From NCBI RefSeq assembly GCF_945952055.1, contig NZ_CAMFHB010000040.1:1-58349 (forward strand): a DNA stretch of 58,349 bases, in the 5' to 3' direction. The position numbers were made by a program, and so were the translations under genes. How positions within the stretch are numbered: the stretch's first letter is position 1; each line of letters starts with the position of its first letter. Positions 45,204 to 55,314 of this stretch are shown piece by piece. Source of the DNA: an uncultured Alsobacter sp. Lineage in GTDB: Bacteria > Pseudomonadota > Alphaproteobacteria > Rhizobiales > Beijerinckiaceae. The notes beneath the pieces are model-generated. The model was not told where the DNA came from and made no database searches. It saw nothing but the letters and a program-made list of their open reading frames with translations.

Positions 45204-47141
45204 ATGTGCGGAGTAGCCGGCCTTTGGGACCGATCGGCCGACCGGCGCGAGGACGTGGACGCGCGTCTGGCGGCGATGACGGCGGCGATCCGCCATCGCG
45301 GGCCGGACGGCGAAGGCGCCTGGAGCGATCTGGCCGCCGGCATCGGCCTGGGCCACCTGCGGCTCGCCATCCAGGACCTGTCGCCGCTGGGCGCGCAGCC
45401 CATGGCGAGCACGTCCGGCCGCTTCGTGCTGACCTACAACGGCGAGATCTACAACGTGGCGGAACTGCGGGCGGACCTCGCGGCCGCCGGCTGCACGTTC
45501 CGCGGCACGTCCGACACCGAGGTCTTCCTGGCCGGGGTCGAGCGCTGGGGTCTGCGAGCCACGCTAGCCCACACCGCCGGCATGTTCGCCATGGGCCTGT
45601 GGGACCGCGAGGAGCGCAGCCTGACCCTGGTGCGCGACCGCCTCGGCAAGAAGCCGCTCCATGTCGGCGAAGCCGGCGGCACGCTGCTGTTCGGCTCCGA
45701 GCTGAAGGCCCTCATGGCCCATCCGGGCCTCGCGCGGCGCATCGACCGCGGCGCGCTGGCGTCCTACCTGCGCTTCGGCCACGTGCCGGGAACGGCCGGC
45801 ATCCTGCATGGCGTGCGCAAGGTCGCCCCCGGCACCCTGGAGCGCCACGGCGCCGACGGTCGTGTCACGGTCGAGACCTACTGGGATCTCGCCGCGGTGG
45901 CCGCGCGCGGGCAGGCCCGGCCCGCCACGGGCGACCGGGTGGTCCTGGCGGACGCGGCGGAGGCGGAGATCGACCGGGCAGTGCGCGAGCGCCTCGTCTC
46001 CGACGTGCCGGTCGGCGCCTTCCTGTCGGGCGGCATCGATTCCTCGCTCGTAGTCGCGCTCATGCAGCGCCACGCACCCGGCGGCGCCCGCACCTTCTCG
46101 ATCGGCTTCGACGATCCCCGCTACGACGAAGCGCCCTATGCGGCGCGGATCGCGGCGCATCTCGGCACGCGGCACACCACCCTGCCGGTCACCGCGGCCG
46201 ACGCGCTGGCCGTGATCCCCGCTCTGCCGACGATGTTCGACGAACCCTTCGCCGACTCCTCCCAGATCCCGACCCACCTGGTGGCGCGGCTGGCGCGTGG
46301 CGAGGTCACGGTGGCGCTGTCGGGCGACGGGGGCGACGAGATCGCCGGCGGCTACCGCCGCCACGCGATGATCGCCCACTGGTGGCCGCGGCTCGCCATG
46401 GTCCCGCTGCCACTGCGGCGGCTGCTGGCGGGAACCCTGCAGGCCCTGCCGCCCGGAGCGATCGAGGCGCTCGCCGGCCTGCTTCCCGGCGGCGGCCGGC
46501 CCGGCAACCGGCCGGAGCAGTTGCGCAAGGCGGCCTCGATCCTCGGCCAGCGCGACGCGCGCGGCGTCTATGCGCGGCTGGTCACGCTCTGGAGCGAGGC
46601 CGAGGCCATCGTGGCCTCGCCCGCCCTGCCTTCGCCCATCGACGATGCGGCCGAGGGTGCCGGGCTCACGCTGCTCGGGCTGCTGCGGCTCCTCGACATG
46701 GCCACCTACCTGCCCGACGACATCCTCACCAAGGTCGACCGGGCCAGCATGGCGGAGGCGCTGGAAGCGCGCTGCCCGCTCCTCGACCACCGGGTCGTCG
46801 AGCATTTCTGGACGCTGCCGGACGCCGCCCTGGTGCAGGGCACGACGGGCAAGGTGATCCTGCGCGACATCCTGGCCCGGCACGTGCCGCCGGCCCTTTT
46901 CGAACGGCCGAAGACCGGGTTCGGGATCCCGCTGGGCGACTGGCTGCGGGGCCCGCTGCGCGCCTGGGCCCTCGATCTCGTGGAGGGCGAACGGGCCGAC
47001 GCGCCCGAGGCGCTCGACTGGGGGCGGCTGGTGCCGGCCGTTCAGGCGCACATGGACGGGCGCGCCGACCACGCCCACCGGGTGTGGGCGCTGCTGATGC
47101 TGCTGGCCTGGCGCCGCCAGTGGGGGGCCGCCTGGTCATGA
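45204..47141 (+). CDS. Asparagine-synthetase-like glutamine amidotransferase (4 of 4)
   Basis: 645 residues from ATG 45204, where MCGVAGLWD places Cys2 at the N-terminus; the frame is open upstream but that part has no homology. GHLRLAIQDLSPLGAQPM, YNGEIYNVAE and SDTEVFLAG complete the glutaminase domain (the usual HRRL reads HLRL). The ATP loop is SGGIDSS (275-281) and SGDGGDEIAGGYRRH follows. It is close to the AsnB subgroup of surface-polysaccharide loci that is paired with a GT4. The next gene, a GT4, overlaps by 4 nt (ATGA). Unlike the other three copies it lies on the plus strand, on the far side of the regulator. Confidence 0.8.
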   Translation: MCGVAGLWDRSADRREDVDARLAAMTAAIRHRGPDGEGAWSDLAAGIGLGHLRLAIQDLSPLGAQPMASTSGRFVLTYNGEIYNVAELRADLAAAGCTFRGTSDTEVFLAGVERWGLRATLAHTAGMFAMGLWDREERSLTLVRDRLGKKPLHVGEAGGTLLFGSELKALMAHPGLARRIDRGALASYLRFGHVPGTAGILHGVRKVAPGTLERHGADGRVTVETYWDLAAVAARGQARPATGDRVVLADAAEAEIDRAVRERLVSDVPVGAFLSGGIDSSLVVALMQRHAPGGARTFSIGFDDPRYDEAPYAARIAAHLGTRHTTLPVTAADALAVIPALPTMFDEPFADSSQIPTHLVARLARGEVTVALSGDGGDEIAGGYRRHAMIAHWWPRLAMVPLPLRRLLAGTLQALPPGAIEALAGLLPGGGRPGNRPEQLRKAASILGQRDARGVYARLVTLWSEAEAIVASPALPSPIDDAAEGAGLTLLGLLRLLDMATYLPDDILTKVDRASMAEALEARCPLLDHRVVEHFWTLPDAALVQGTTGKVILRDILARHVPPALFERPKTGFGIPLGDWLRGPLRAWALDLVEGERADAPEALDWGRLVPAVQAHMDGRADHAHRVWALLMLLAWRRQWGAAWS

Positions 47142-48262
47142 GCACGCCCGTCCTGCTCTACCTCGTCACCGAGGATTGGTACTTCGTGTCCCACCGCCTC
47201 CCCATGGCGCGCGCCGCGCGCGACGCGGGCTTCGCGGTCCACGTTGCCTGCCGGGTGGACAAGCACCGGGCCCCCATCGAGGCCGAGGGCTTCGCCCTGC
47301 ATCCGCTGCCCTGGGCGCGCGAGAGCCGGGGTCCGGGCACGCTGCTGCGGGAGACGGCCGCGGTGCGGGCGCTCTACCGCAGCCTGAAGCCGGCGCTGGT
47401 GCACCAGGTGGCGCTCAAGCCGGCGGCGATCGGCTCGATCGCCTCCACCGGGCTCGGCATCCCGACCGTCAACTCCGTGGCGGGCCTGGGCTGGGGCTTC
47501 ATCGCCCGCGGCCTGCGGGCCGCCCTGGTGCGCCAGGGGCTGGGCGCCGCCATCCGCTGGCTGTTCAACCGCCGGACCGCGGTGACCGTGGTGCAGAACG
47601 AGGACGACCGGGCGGCGCTGCGCGGGCTCGGCGTCCGGCCGGAACGGCTCGACCTGATCCCCGGCTCCGGCGTCGACACCGACCTCCTGCGCCCCCTCCC
47701 CGAGCCCGAAGGTCCCTTCACCATCGGCTTCGCCGGCCGCCTGCTGGAGGATAAGGGCATCCAGCCGCTGGTGGCCGCCCACGCCATCCTGCGGCGCGAG
47801 GGCCACGACGCCGCGCTTCTCGTGGCCGGCACGCCGGACCCCTCCAACCCGGCCTCGATGGACGAGGAGGACCTGGCGGCCTGGCGCAAGCAGGCCGGCG
47901 TGACCCTGCTCGGCCATGTGAGCGACATCGTCGGGCTGTGGGCCCGCTGCCACGTGGCCGCCCTGCCCTCCCGGCGCGAGGGGCTGCCCAAGGCGTTGCT
48001 GGAGGCCGCCGCCTGCGGCCGCGCCCTGGTGGCGACCGACGTGCCGGGCTGCCGCGACGTGGCCCGGCCCGGCGTGTCCGGGCTGCTGGTGCCGGCCGAC
48101 GACGCGCCGGCGCTGGCCGACGCCCTGCGCACCCTGATGCTCGACGCGGCGCAGCGCCGCGCCCTGGCCCAAGGCGGGCGGCGGCTCACCGAGGAGGTGT
48201 TCTCCGCCAAGGCCATCGGCCGGCAGACCGCGGACCTCTATCTGCGGTTGGCGAAGCGCTGA
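47138..48262 (+). CDS. Glycosyltransferase family 4
   Basis: 374 residues; ATG 47138 overlaps the amidotransferase stop (ATGA). N-terminal LLYLVTEDWYFVSHRLPMAR is the opening of a GT4 group common next to AsnB-like genes, followed by VHQVALKPAAIGSIAS and VNSVAGLGWGFIARG. The C-terminal domain has IGFAGRLLEDKGIQPLV and the EX7E element REGLPKALLEAAACGRALV. It transfers a sugar from a UDP-donor to a lipid-linked acceptor, probably an early step of repeat-unit assembly. The initiating polyprenyl-phosphate transferase it would need is not in this window. Confidence 0.85.
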   Translation: MSTPVLLYLVTEDWYFVSHRLPMARAARDAGFAVHVACRVDKHRAPIEAEGFALHPLPWARESRGPGTLLRETAAVRALYRSLKPALVHQVALKPAAIGSIASTGLGIPTVNSVAGLGWGFIARGLRAALVRQGLGAAIRWLFNRRTAVTVVQNEDDRAALRGLGVRPERLDLIPGSGVDTDLLRPLPEPEGPFTIGFAGRLLEDKGIQPLVAAHAILRREGHDAALLVAGTPDPSNPASMDEEDLAAWRKQAGVTLLGHVSDIVGLWARCHVAALPSRREGLPKALLEAAACGRALVATDVPGCRDVARPGVSGLLVPADDAPALADALRTLMLDAAQRRALAQGGRRLTEEVFSAKAIGRQTADLYLRLAKR

Positions 48263-48329
48263 GATCCCCGGCGGGATTGCCGCGACAGGCCTGAGCGTCT
48301 ATGGACGGGCCGCACGAAGGGAACACACC

Positions 48330-49613
<1,284 letters not shown>

Positions 49614-49974
49614 GCGCGCGCGGCGCGAGCCCCCGTGGGTCGTTACGCCGCAGCACCATGGGACCTTCCCGGCGCCAGTTACTTTGACGTGGTGATCCTG
49701 GGAGGGCGTGAAACAATCTCCGGTGCGGCGTTGAATCTGACTTTTCCAGCGCGCGACCACCTATCCGCCGTCCTGCCCGGGCCTGGCCCGGGCATCCACG
49801 ACTTTGCCGGGGCCACGCGTCAGTCGTGGGTGGCCGGGCCAAGCCCGGCCATGACGCGGAGAGGGAGGTGCTCGCTGGACCACCGGAAGGGTCACAAGCT
49901 CTGAGCAGCCGCCTCCGGCGGGCGCGCAGGATGAGGGGGTTTGTGCGTGGGGCGCATGTGAAGGGCGAAGCGGT
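49614..49974. other. Intergenic region with a palindromic dispersed repeat
   Basis: 361 bp between the dehydrogenase and the MFS gene, with no credible ORF. The part 49772-49858 is an imperfect inverted repeat (see separate entry). The remaining sequence may hold the promoter of the MFS gene; GAAGGG at 49961-49966 lies upstream of its GTG start. Confidence 0.5.
49772..49858. repeat. Imperfect inverted repeat, dispersed intergenic type
   Basis: The arms GGCATCCACGACT (49791-49803) and AGTCGTGGGTGGCC (49823-49836) pair around a short loop. GCCCGGGCCTGGCCCGGGC on the left and GGCCGGGCCAAGCCCGGCC on the right extend the fold. Elements with GTGG-TGGCCGGG-CAAGCCCGGCCATGACG are familiar intergenic repeats of Hyphomicrobiales genomes. 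It may fold at the RNA level or end transcription. Confidence 0.6.
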
Positions 49975-51327
49975 GTGACGAGCGACTCCGTGTCCGACGG
50001 CCTGCCCCAGCCACAGCGCAGCTTCGCCATCGCCACGCTGCTGTCGGCCATCGCACTGGCGGTGCTGGACGGGGCCATCGCCAACGTGGCGCTGCCGACG
50101 CTGTCGTCCGTGTTCTCGGTCTCGCCGGCCGCGGCGATCTGGATCGTCACGGCTTACCAGCTCGCCCTGGTCATGGCACTGCTGCCGCTGGCGGCGCTGG
50201 GGGAGAGCCTGGGCTACCGCCGGGTGTTCACGGCGGGGCTGATGCTGTTCCTGGCCGCGTCGGCGGGATGCGCGCTGGCGCCCTCCCTCGGCTGGCTCGC
50301 GCTGGGGCGCTTCGTGCAGGGCTTCGGCGGCGCCGCGATCATGGCGACGACGGCGGCACTGCTGCGCTTCACCTATCCGCAGCGCATCTACGGCATGGCC
50401 ATCGGCTGGAACGCCATGGTGGTGGGCCTGTCCTCGGCCGCCGGCCCGACCATCGGCGCGGGCATCCTGTCGGTGGCGAGTTGGCCGTGGCTGTTCGCCG
50501 TCAACATTCCCATCGGCCTCATGGTGCTGGCGGGCACGCGCTTCCTGCCCGAGGCGGGCGGCACGAGGCGCCGGCTCGACGTCGTCAGCGTGCTCCTGAA
50601 CGCGGGGATGTTCGGCTCGATCGTGCTCGGCGTCGACCTGCTCTCGTCGCGCGCCTTGCCGGCACTGGGCCTGATCGCGGCCGGGATCGCCTGCCTCGTG
50701 GCGCTCGTGCGCCGGGAAATGCCGCGCGAGGCCCCGCTCTTCCCGCTCGATCTCCTGCGCCTGCGCCCGTTCCGCATCTCGGTCATCGCGTCCGTGTCGT
50801 GCTTCAGCGCGCAGATGATGAGCTACGTCGCCCTGCCCTTCTACCTGATGCACGACCTGGGGCAGGACGCCTTCACCACGGGCCTCGCCATGACGCCCTG
50901 GCCCGTGACGGTGGCGCTGTGCGGCCCGCTGGCCGGGCGTCTCTCCAACCGGGTGCCGACGGGCGTGCTCTCGGCGATCGGCGGGACGACGCTGGCCACC
51001 GGCCTGGCGCTCGCCGCGGCCTGGCCGCTCGCCGGCGGCAGTATCCTGCCGCTGGTGCCCTTCCTGGTGCTGAGCGGCGCCGGCTTCGGCCTGTTCCAGA
51101 CCCCCAACAACCGCAACATGATGCTCACCGCCCCGCGCGAGCGCGCCGGCGCCGCCGGCGGCATGCAGAGCACCGCCCGCCTCGCCGGCCAGACGATCGG
51201 CGCGCTGGTGATGGCCGTGATGTTCACCGTCCTGGCCGACGAGATCGCCCCGCGGGTGGGCCTGGCCCTGGCCGCCGTCCTGGCGCTCACGGCGGGAGTG
51301 ATCAGCACGCTGCGCATTGCCCGGTGA
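49975..51327 (+). CDS. MFS transporter, DHA2 (14-helix drug/efflux) type
   Basis: 450 residues from GTG 49975. About 14 hydrophobic segments. LAVLDGAIANVALPTL in helix 1 is the D1 motif of the EmrB/QacA group, VTAYQLALVMALLPLAALG follows, and LGRFVQGFGGAAIMATTAA is motif C-like. It should pump small molecules out of the cell by proton exchange; the substrate is unknown. It stands alone, without a membrane-fusion partner. Its last codons form one arm of a perfect 19-bp inverted repeat. Confidence 0.85.
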   Translation: MTSDSVSDGLPQPQRSFAIATLLSAIALAVLDGAIANVALPTLSSVFSVSPAAAIWIVTAYQLALVMALLPLAALGESLGYRRVFTAGLMLFLAASAGCALAPSLGWLALGRFVQGFGGAAIMATTAALLRFTYPQRIYGMAIGWNAMVVGLSSAAGPTIGAGILSVASWPWLFAVNIPIGLMVLAGTRFLPEAGGTRRRLDVVSVLLNAGMFGSIVLGVDLLSSRALPALGLIAAGIACLVALVRREMPREAPLFPLDLLRLRPFRISVIASVSCFSAQMMSYVALPFYLMHDLGQDAFTTGLAMTPWPVTVALCGPLAGRLSNRVPTGVLSAIGGTTLATGLALAAAWPLAGGSILPLVPFLVLSGAGFGLFQTPNNRNMMLTAPRERAGAAGGMQSTARLAGQTIGALVMAVMFTVLADEIAPRVGLALAAVLALTAGVISTLRIAR

Positions 51328-51359
51328 GCACGGGACGGATCGGGCAATGCGCAGCGTGC
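51305..51359. terminator. Perfect 19-bp inverted repeat at the end of the MFS gene
   Basis: The arms GCACGCTGCGCATTGCCCG (51305-51323) and CGGGCAATGCGCAGCGTGC (51341-51359) are exact complements with a 17-nt loop. The left arm encodes the last residues (STLRIA) of the MFS protein. The stem is followed by AATTCCCTT and has no T-run, so it is not a classical terminator on the plus strand. It lies between convergent genes and may end transcription or stabilise mRNA. Confidence 0.6.
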
Positions 51360-51438
51360 GAATTCCCTTACGGATCGAACCCGCCTCGACTGTCCGAACG
51401 CTCGGCATCCGTGCCGCGTGGTCATGGCAACTCGGCGC

Positions 51439-53664
51439 TCACGCGCTTTCGTTCGCCCGCACCTGGTCCGTCGTCACGGCCAGCCGCTCGGCCAGCACGC
51501 CGGCCACGTTCCTGTAGAACAGGGCGGCGATGAGCGGGTCTTCCTGGCTCATGCGCTCGAACGCGGCCCGCGAGAGGCTGAAGCAGGCGAGCGGCTCGTC
51601 GGCGACGATGGAGGCGGTGCGGCGGGAGCCCTGCAGGAAGGCGATCTCGCCCACCGTGGTGCCGGCGGCGAAGCTGCCGACGCGGATGGCGTCGCGCGCC
51701 TCCCCGGCCGTCACGCGGATGCTGACCGACCCCTGGACGAGGATCCAGATGGTGTCGCCCTCGTCGCCCTCGCGGCACAGGAACGCGCCGCGGGCGAGGT
51801 CGAGCGGAGTGAGCCGCTGGCGGAAGCGCTCGAGCTGGTCGGGGGCGAAGCCGCGCGTCACGTCCGCCTCGCCGAGCGGGCGCGGCAGGTCGGCCTTCAC
51901 GAGGCCGGCGCTGCGGGCCAGCACGAGGTCCTCGGCCCATTCCAGGCCCGCCTCGCGGTCGGCGAACACGAGGATCTGGTGGGCGGTGTCGGTGTTGCGC
52001 AGCTCGTCCACCATGAAGGCGAGGCTGGAGGGCACGCCGCAGATGGCGACGAGGCGCGCAGCGCGGCGGGCCTGCCGCGCCAGGGCGCCGATGGTGGCGA
52101 TGGCCGAGACGTCGATGGAGGTGACGCGCCGCAGGTCCAGCATCACGATCCGGGTCGCGGCGTCGAGGCGGGCCACCTCGCGGGTGAGCTCGACCGCATT
52201 GCCGAAGAACACGGGCCCCTGCAGCACCAGCACCACCGTCTCGCGCGGGTGCGCGCGCAGCACGGCGAGGTCGTCGAGCGGCCGGGCCTTGCGGGACCGG
52301 GCCGCGTCCCCCGTCAGCCGGGCCCGGATGAGCGGGCTCACCGTGTCGGCGATGAAGATCCAGCACGCAGCGGCGATGCCGAGCGCGGCGCCCAGCACGA
52401 TGTGGCCGGAGGCGGTGGCGACCATGACGATCGCGATGACGGCGAGGCTGCGCCGCCCCACGTGTCGCGAGGCCCGGTTGGAGGCGCGCGTCATGCGCAG
52501 CACCTGCCGCGCGCTCCAGGCATCGAAGATGCCGATGCCGACGAGCACGAGTTGCCCGCAGACGACGATCACCGGCACGTAGTCGAGCAGCCGGATGCCG
52601 ATGGTGGCGATGAGCACCAGCACCGCGCCGCGGACGAGATCGCCCAGCGGCCCGACGCCGCCCGAGTGCCAGCGCGCGGCGGTTTGCGAGACGCTGCCGC
52701 TGGAGGGCACGCCCATGGGGGCGGAGAGAAGGTTGGTGAGGCCGAGCCAGGTGAGCTGCCGGTGCTTGTCGAGCCGCTGCTGCGAGGCGTTCTCCACCAT
52801 GCGCGCGGTCATGCTCATCTCGACGATGCCGATGGCCGCGACGGTGAGCGCGGCGAGGGCGACCTGCCAGAGCAGCAGACTCGGCAGGCCCGACACCGCG
52901 GCCAGCACCTCGGACGGTGTGGTGAGCGCAGCGTCCAGCGTGCCGCGGGCCACCGTGAGCCGGGGCCCGAGCCAGGTCTCCGGCACCACCGCCAGCGCCG
53001 CGTAGTAGAGGGCGAGGCCAATGGCGAAGTTGACGGCCGGTGCCGGCAGGCCGGGCAGGCGCCGGGGCACCGTGAGCCCCAGCAGGGTGAACACCGCCAG
53101 GAACGCGAGCGGAGCCCACTCGCCCGGCCCCGCCGGCGGGTGCGAGACCAGCTCGGCCCACGAGGTCCGGTGCAGCACGAAGAGCACCTGCGAGCCGATG
53201 GTGAGGAAGGCGACCCCGTTGAGGAAGCCCGCCACCACGGGATAGGGCGTGAACTCGATGATGCTGCCGACCTTGAGCGCCGCCAGTGCGAGCTGCACGA
53301 GGCCCGTGAGCAGGACGGAGGCCGTCATCAGCGCCACGACCCGCCCGGGATCGCCCTCCAGGAGCGGATGGCTCGCGAGGGAGGCGATGAGGATGGCCTG
53401 CGTGACGCACACGGTCGAGACCGGCCCGACCACGGTGCTCGACCGGAACGCGAAGCTCGAGAGCAGCGCGGAGATGGCCGCCGACATCAGCCCGAACACC
53501 GCGCCGGCCAGCCAGTAGCCCGGGCCGACCGCCGAGAAGCACAGCACCCCCGCCGCGATGGCGGCCGGCACGCTGACGGTCGCGACCGCGAGCCCCGATC
53601 CGACGTCGAGATACCAGGGGCGCTTGGCGGCGGTGCTCTCGACTCGGTCTGACGCAGCCAACAC
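51439..53664 (-). CDS. SulP/SLC26 anion transporter with STAS and cyclic-nucleotide-binding domains
   Basis: 741 residues from GTG 53664, with GGAG six bases upstream. Residues ~20-440 are the SulP membrane core (about 12-14 helices; GLAVATVSVPAAIAAG, FTPYPVVAGFLNGVAFL, SSGSVSQTAARWHSGG). Residues ~455-560 are a STAS domain (VVLVLQGPVFFGNAVEL, IVMLDLRRVTSIDVSAIAT). Residues ~600-730 are a CAP/CNB-type domain (AFLCREGDEGDTIWILVQGSV, VGEIAFLQGSRRTASI). STAS domains regulate SulP carriers. The added CNB domain has the PBC-like FLQGSRRTAS stretch and suggests control by a cyclic nucleotide. The anion is unknown (sulfate or bicarbonate are typical). Confidence 0.85.
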   Translation of the reverse strand: MLAASDRVESTAAKRPWYLDVGSGLAVATVSVPAAIAAGVLCFSAVGPGYWLAGAVFGLMSAAISALLSSFAFRSSTVVGPVSTVCVTQAILIASLASHPLLEGDPGRVVALMTASVLLTGLVQLALAALKVGSIIEFTPYPVVAGFLNGVAFLTIGSQVLFVLHRTSWAELVSHPPAGPGEWAPLAFLAVFTLLGLTVPRRLPGLPAPAVNFAIGLALYYAALAVVPETWLGPRLTVARGTLDAALTTPSEVLAAVSGLPSLLLWQVALAALTVAAIGIVEMSMTARMVENASQQRLDKHRQLTWLGLTNLLSAPMGVPSSGSVSQTAARWHSGGVGPLGDLVRGAVLVLIATIGIRLLDYVPVIVVCGQLVLVGIGIFDAWSARQVLRMTRASNRASRHVGRRSLAVIAIVMVATASGHIVLGAALGIAAACWIFIADTVSPLIRARLTGDAARSRKARPLDDLAVLRAHPRETVVLVLQGPVFFGNAVELTREVARLDAATRIVMLDLRRVTSIDVSAIATIGALARQARRAARLVAICGVPSSLAFMVDELRNTDTAHQILVFADREAGLEWAEDLVLARSAGLVKADLPRPLGEADVTRGFAPDQLERFRQRLTPLDLARGAFLCREGDEGDTIWILVQGSVSIRVTAGEARDAIRVGSFAAGTTVGEIAFLQGSRRTASIVADEPLACFSLSRAAFERMSQEDPLIAALFYRNVAGVLAERLAVTTDQVRANESA

Positions 53665-53838
53665 GTGTGCTCCGGGATTGACCGAACTGTGCAGGTTCGT
53701 TGAGGGGAGTCAAAACCGGAATATGTGGACGAGGGGCGCCTTGCCTGGCCTTGGCCGCGGGGTCCGCCAGCGCCGCGATCGGGCCTTGTGCCGCCGGCGC
53801 AGGCGCGGTCATTCTGTCCCGGAACCGGGGAGGTTTCC

Positions 53839-54258
53839 ATGGCGGACCAGGACACGACCGGACAGTGCCTGTGCGGGGCGGTGCGTTGGCGCTTCCGCGG
53901 CCCCATCCCCGACGCCACGATCTGCAATTGCACGGCCTGCCGCCGCTATGGCGTGCTGTGGGCGTACGGCCATGACGGCGAGGAGATCGCGGTGGAGGAC
54001 CCGCAGGGCGTCCTGACCGCCTACAAGCGCCGCGACGTTTCGCCGCTCAGCTTCAACTTCTGCGGCCGGTGCGGCAACCTCGTCACCTGGCGTGGCCTCT
54101 CCCCCAACGCGCAGGGCCAGACCCGCATCGCCGTGAACCTCCGCCTGGCCGAGCCCGAGGCGGTCGCCGACGTGCCGCTGCTACAGTTCGACGGGCTGCA
54201 CACCTTCGACGACCTGGTCCCGCGCGATGGCCGGGCGGTGAAGGACGTCTGGTTCTGA
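53839..54258 (+). CDS. GFA/CENP-V family zinc protein
   Basis: 139 residues from ATG 53839, preceded 4 nt upstream by GGGGAGGT. Zinc-ligand cysteines are in the family pattern: GQCLCGAVRW (C10, C12), CNCTACRRYG (C29, C31, C34) and FCGRCGNLV (C75, C78). The family is named after the glutathione-dependent formaldehyde-activating enzyme, although most members have unknown reactions. The gene stands alone, convergent with the small Cys-rich gene 8 bp away. Function beyond zinc binding is not claimed. Confidence 0.85.
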   Translation: MADQDTTGQCLCGAVRWRFRGPIPDATICNCTACRRYGVLWAYGHDGEEIAVEDPQGVLTAYKRRDVSPLSFNFCGRCGNLVTWRGLSPNAQGQTRIAVNLRLAEPEAVADVPLLQFDGLHTFDDLVPRDGRAVKDVWF

Positions 54259-54266
54259 GGAGGCTC

Positions 54267-54536
54267 TCAAGACCGCTTGGTCGTCGTCCAGCAGGCTGAA
54301 GCCGAGGACGTGGACTTCCACACGCCGTTGGCCTTGCAGGCCACGAGGTTGGTCGAGCAATACTGCGCGATGCAGGCGTCCGACTTGCCCTGCGCCCTGC
54401 AGGTCTTTTCGCAGCTCGCGTTCAGTTGCGAGCACGACAGCGCGGTCGGCTTGCACCCTTGCTGGGCTGCGGACGGGGACGCGGCGCCCAGGGTGGCGAC
54501 CAAGGCAACCGATGCGAAGGCCAGCCACGTCTTCAT
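54267..54536 (-). CDS. Small cysteine-rich secreted protein
   Basis: 89 residues from ATG 54536. A clear signal peptide (MKTWLAFASVALVATLGAA, cut near SPSAAQQ) precedes a ~64-residue mature part with eight cysteines in two spaced sets (GCKPTALSC, SCEKTC, ACIAQYC, VACKANG, SACWTT). This suggests four disulfides in the periplasm or outside. No family was recognised. Co-expression with the genes upstream (54618 and beyond) is possible but the 81-bp spacing leaves it open. Confidence 0.7.
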   Translation of the reverse strand: MKTWLAFASVALVATLGAASPSAAQQGCKPTALSCSQLNASCEKTCRAQGKSDACIAQYCSTNLVACKANGVWKSTSSASACWTTTKRS

Positions 54537-54617
54537 GAGTGCAACTCCCGCTATGGGGTCATTAACACCTCAATTTGCGGCTGCGTCTAGTCCGCGCGTG
54601 CGCGCCCCCTTCGCCGG

Positions 54618-54923
54618 TCAGACCTCGTCGCCGCGCAGGAACGGGCGGGCGGCGGTGACGGCGGGGGCGCAGCCGGGGACGACCTCGACGAGGAGCGCCT
54701 CGGGCTGGGCCTGGCCGATCCAGACGGACACCACGGTGCCGGCCGCCCAGAGCGGATCGGCCATGGCCCGACGGGCGACGGCGGGGGCGGCTTCCTGGGC
54801 GCAGGCCGCCACCTGGGCGACGACGGCGCTGGGCGCGCGCATGGTGGCGAGCGTCTCGGCCATCTCCGCCTGCAGCGGCTGGATGAGGAAGAACGAGACG
54901 AGGGCGGCGACGATGTCCTGCAT
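54618..54923 (-). CDS. Conserved hypothetical protein
   Basis: 101 residues from ATG 54923. It begins with a hydrophobic helix (MQDIVAALVSFFLIQPLQAE), then an Ala-rich region and LLVEVVPGCAPAVTA. Cys41 and Cys84 may pair. The N-terminal stretch could be a membrane anchor or weak signal. It lies 21 bp after the first zeta-like gene in the same orientation, so they may be one operon. No function is claimed. Confidence 0.5.
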   Translation of the reverse strand: MQDIVAALVSFFLIQPLQAEMAETLATMRAPSAVVAQVAACAQEAAPAVARRAMADPLWAAGTVVSVWIGQAQPEALLVEVVPGCAPAVTAARPFLRGDEV

Positions 54924-54944
54924 GGGCGTGTCTCCCGTCGCGCG

Positions 54945-55283
54945 TCAGTCGGTGGCGTGCGTCTGCAGGAGCGCCTCGCGGTGGAAGGCGCTCAGCCGGG
55001 CGCGGATCTCGGAGGGGCGCGCCGGCAGGCCCGCGCGGTGCAGGTCGGCGACGAGCTTGTCGAGCACGTCGGCATCGCCGGGAGCCGTGAAGTCGGCCAG
55101 GTGCACCTCCACCGCGTAGGCGGTGAGTGCCGCCCCTTCCAGCCCCATGAGCTGGCCGGCCCAAAGCGCGGCCAGCACGTTGCGGCGGGCCACGACGTTG
55201 TCGCGCGTGTCGTCCTCGGGGCACCAGCCGGCGAGAGGCGGCGGCGGCGTCTTGCTCTCCGGGATCTTGGTCTCACTTTGCAT
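54945..55283 (-). CDS. DUF1476 / ATP synthase inhibitor zeta-like protein (1 of 2), lacking the usual N-terminus
   Basis: 112 residues from ATG 55283. Residues ~28-110 (DNVVARRNVLAALWAGQLMGL, AVEVHLADFTAPGDADVLDK, VADLHRAGLPARPSEIRARL) follow the four-helix core of DUF1476, the alphaproteobacterial F1-ATPase inhibitor zeta. The canonical N-terminal inhibitory helix (FDDREKAFENKFA type) is replaced by a Pro-rich tail (SKTPPPPLAGWCPEDD). So the fold is kept but the inhibitory segment is gone. It is a neighbour and diverged paralog of 55315-55641. Confidence 0.75.
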   Translation of the reverse strand: MQSETKIPESKTPPPPLAGWCPEDDTRDNVVARRNVLAALWAGQLMGLEGAALTAYAVEVHLADFTAPGDADVLDKLVADLHRAGLPARPSEIRARLSAFHREALLQTHATD

Positions 55284-55314
55284 CGTCAGGTCCTTGCAAG
55301 GCCGCGTCGGGCGA

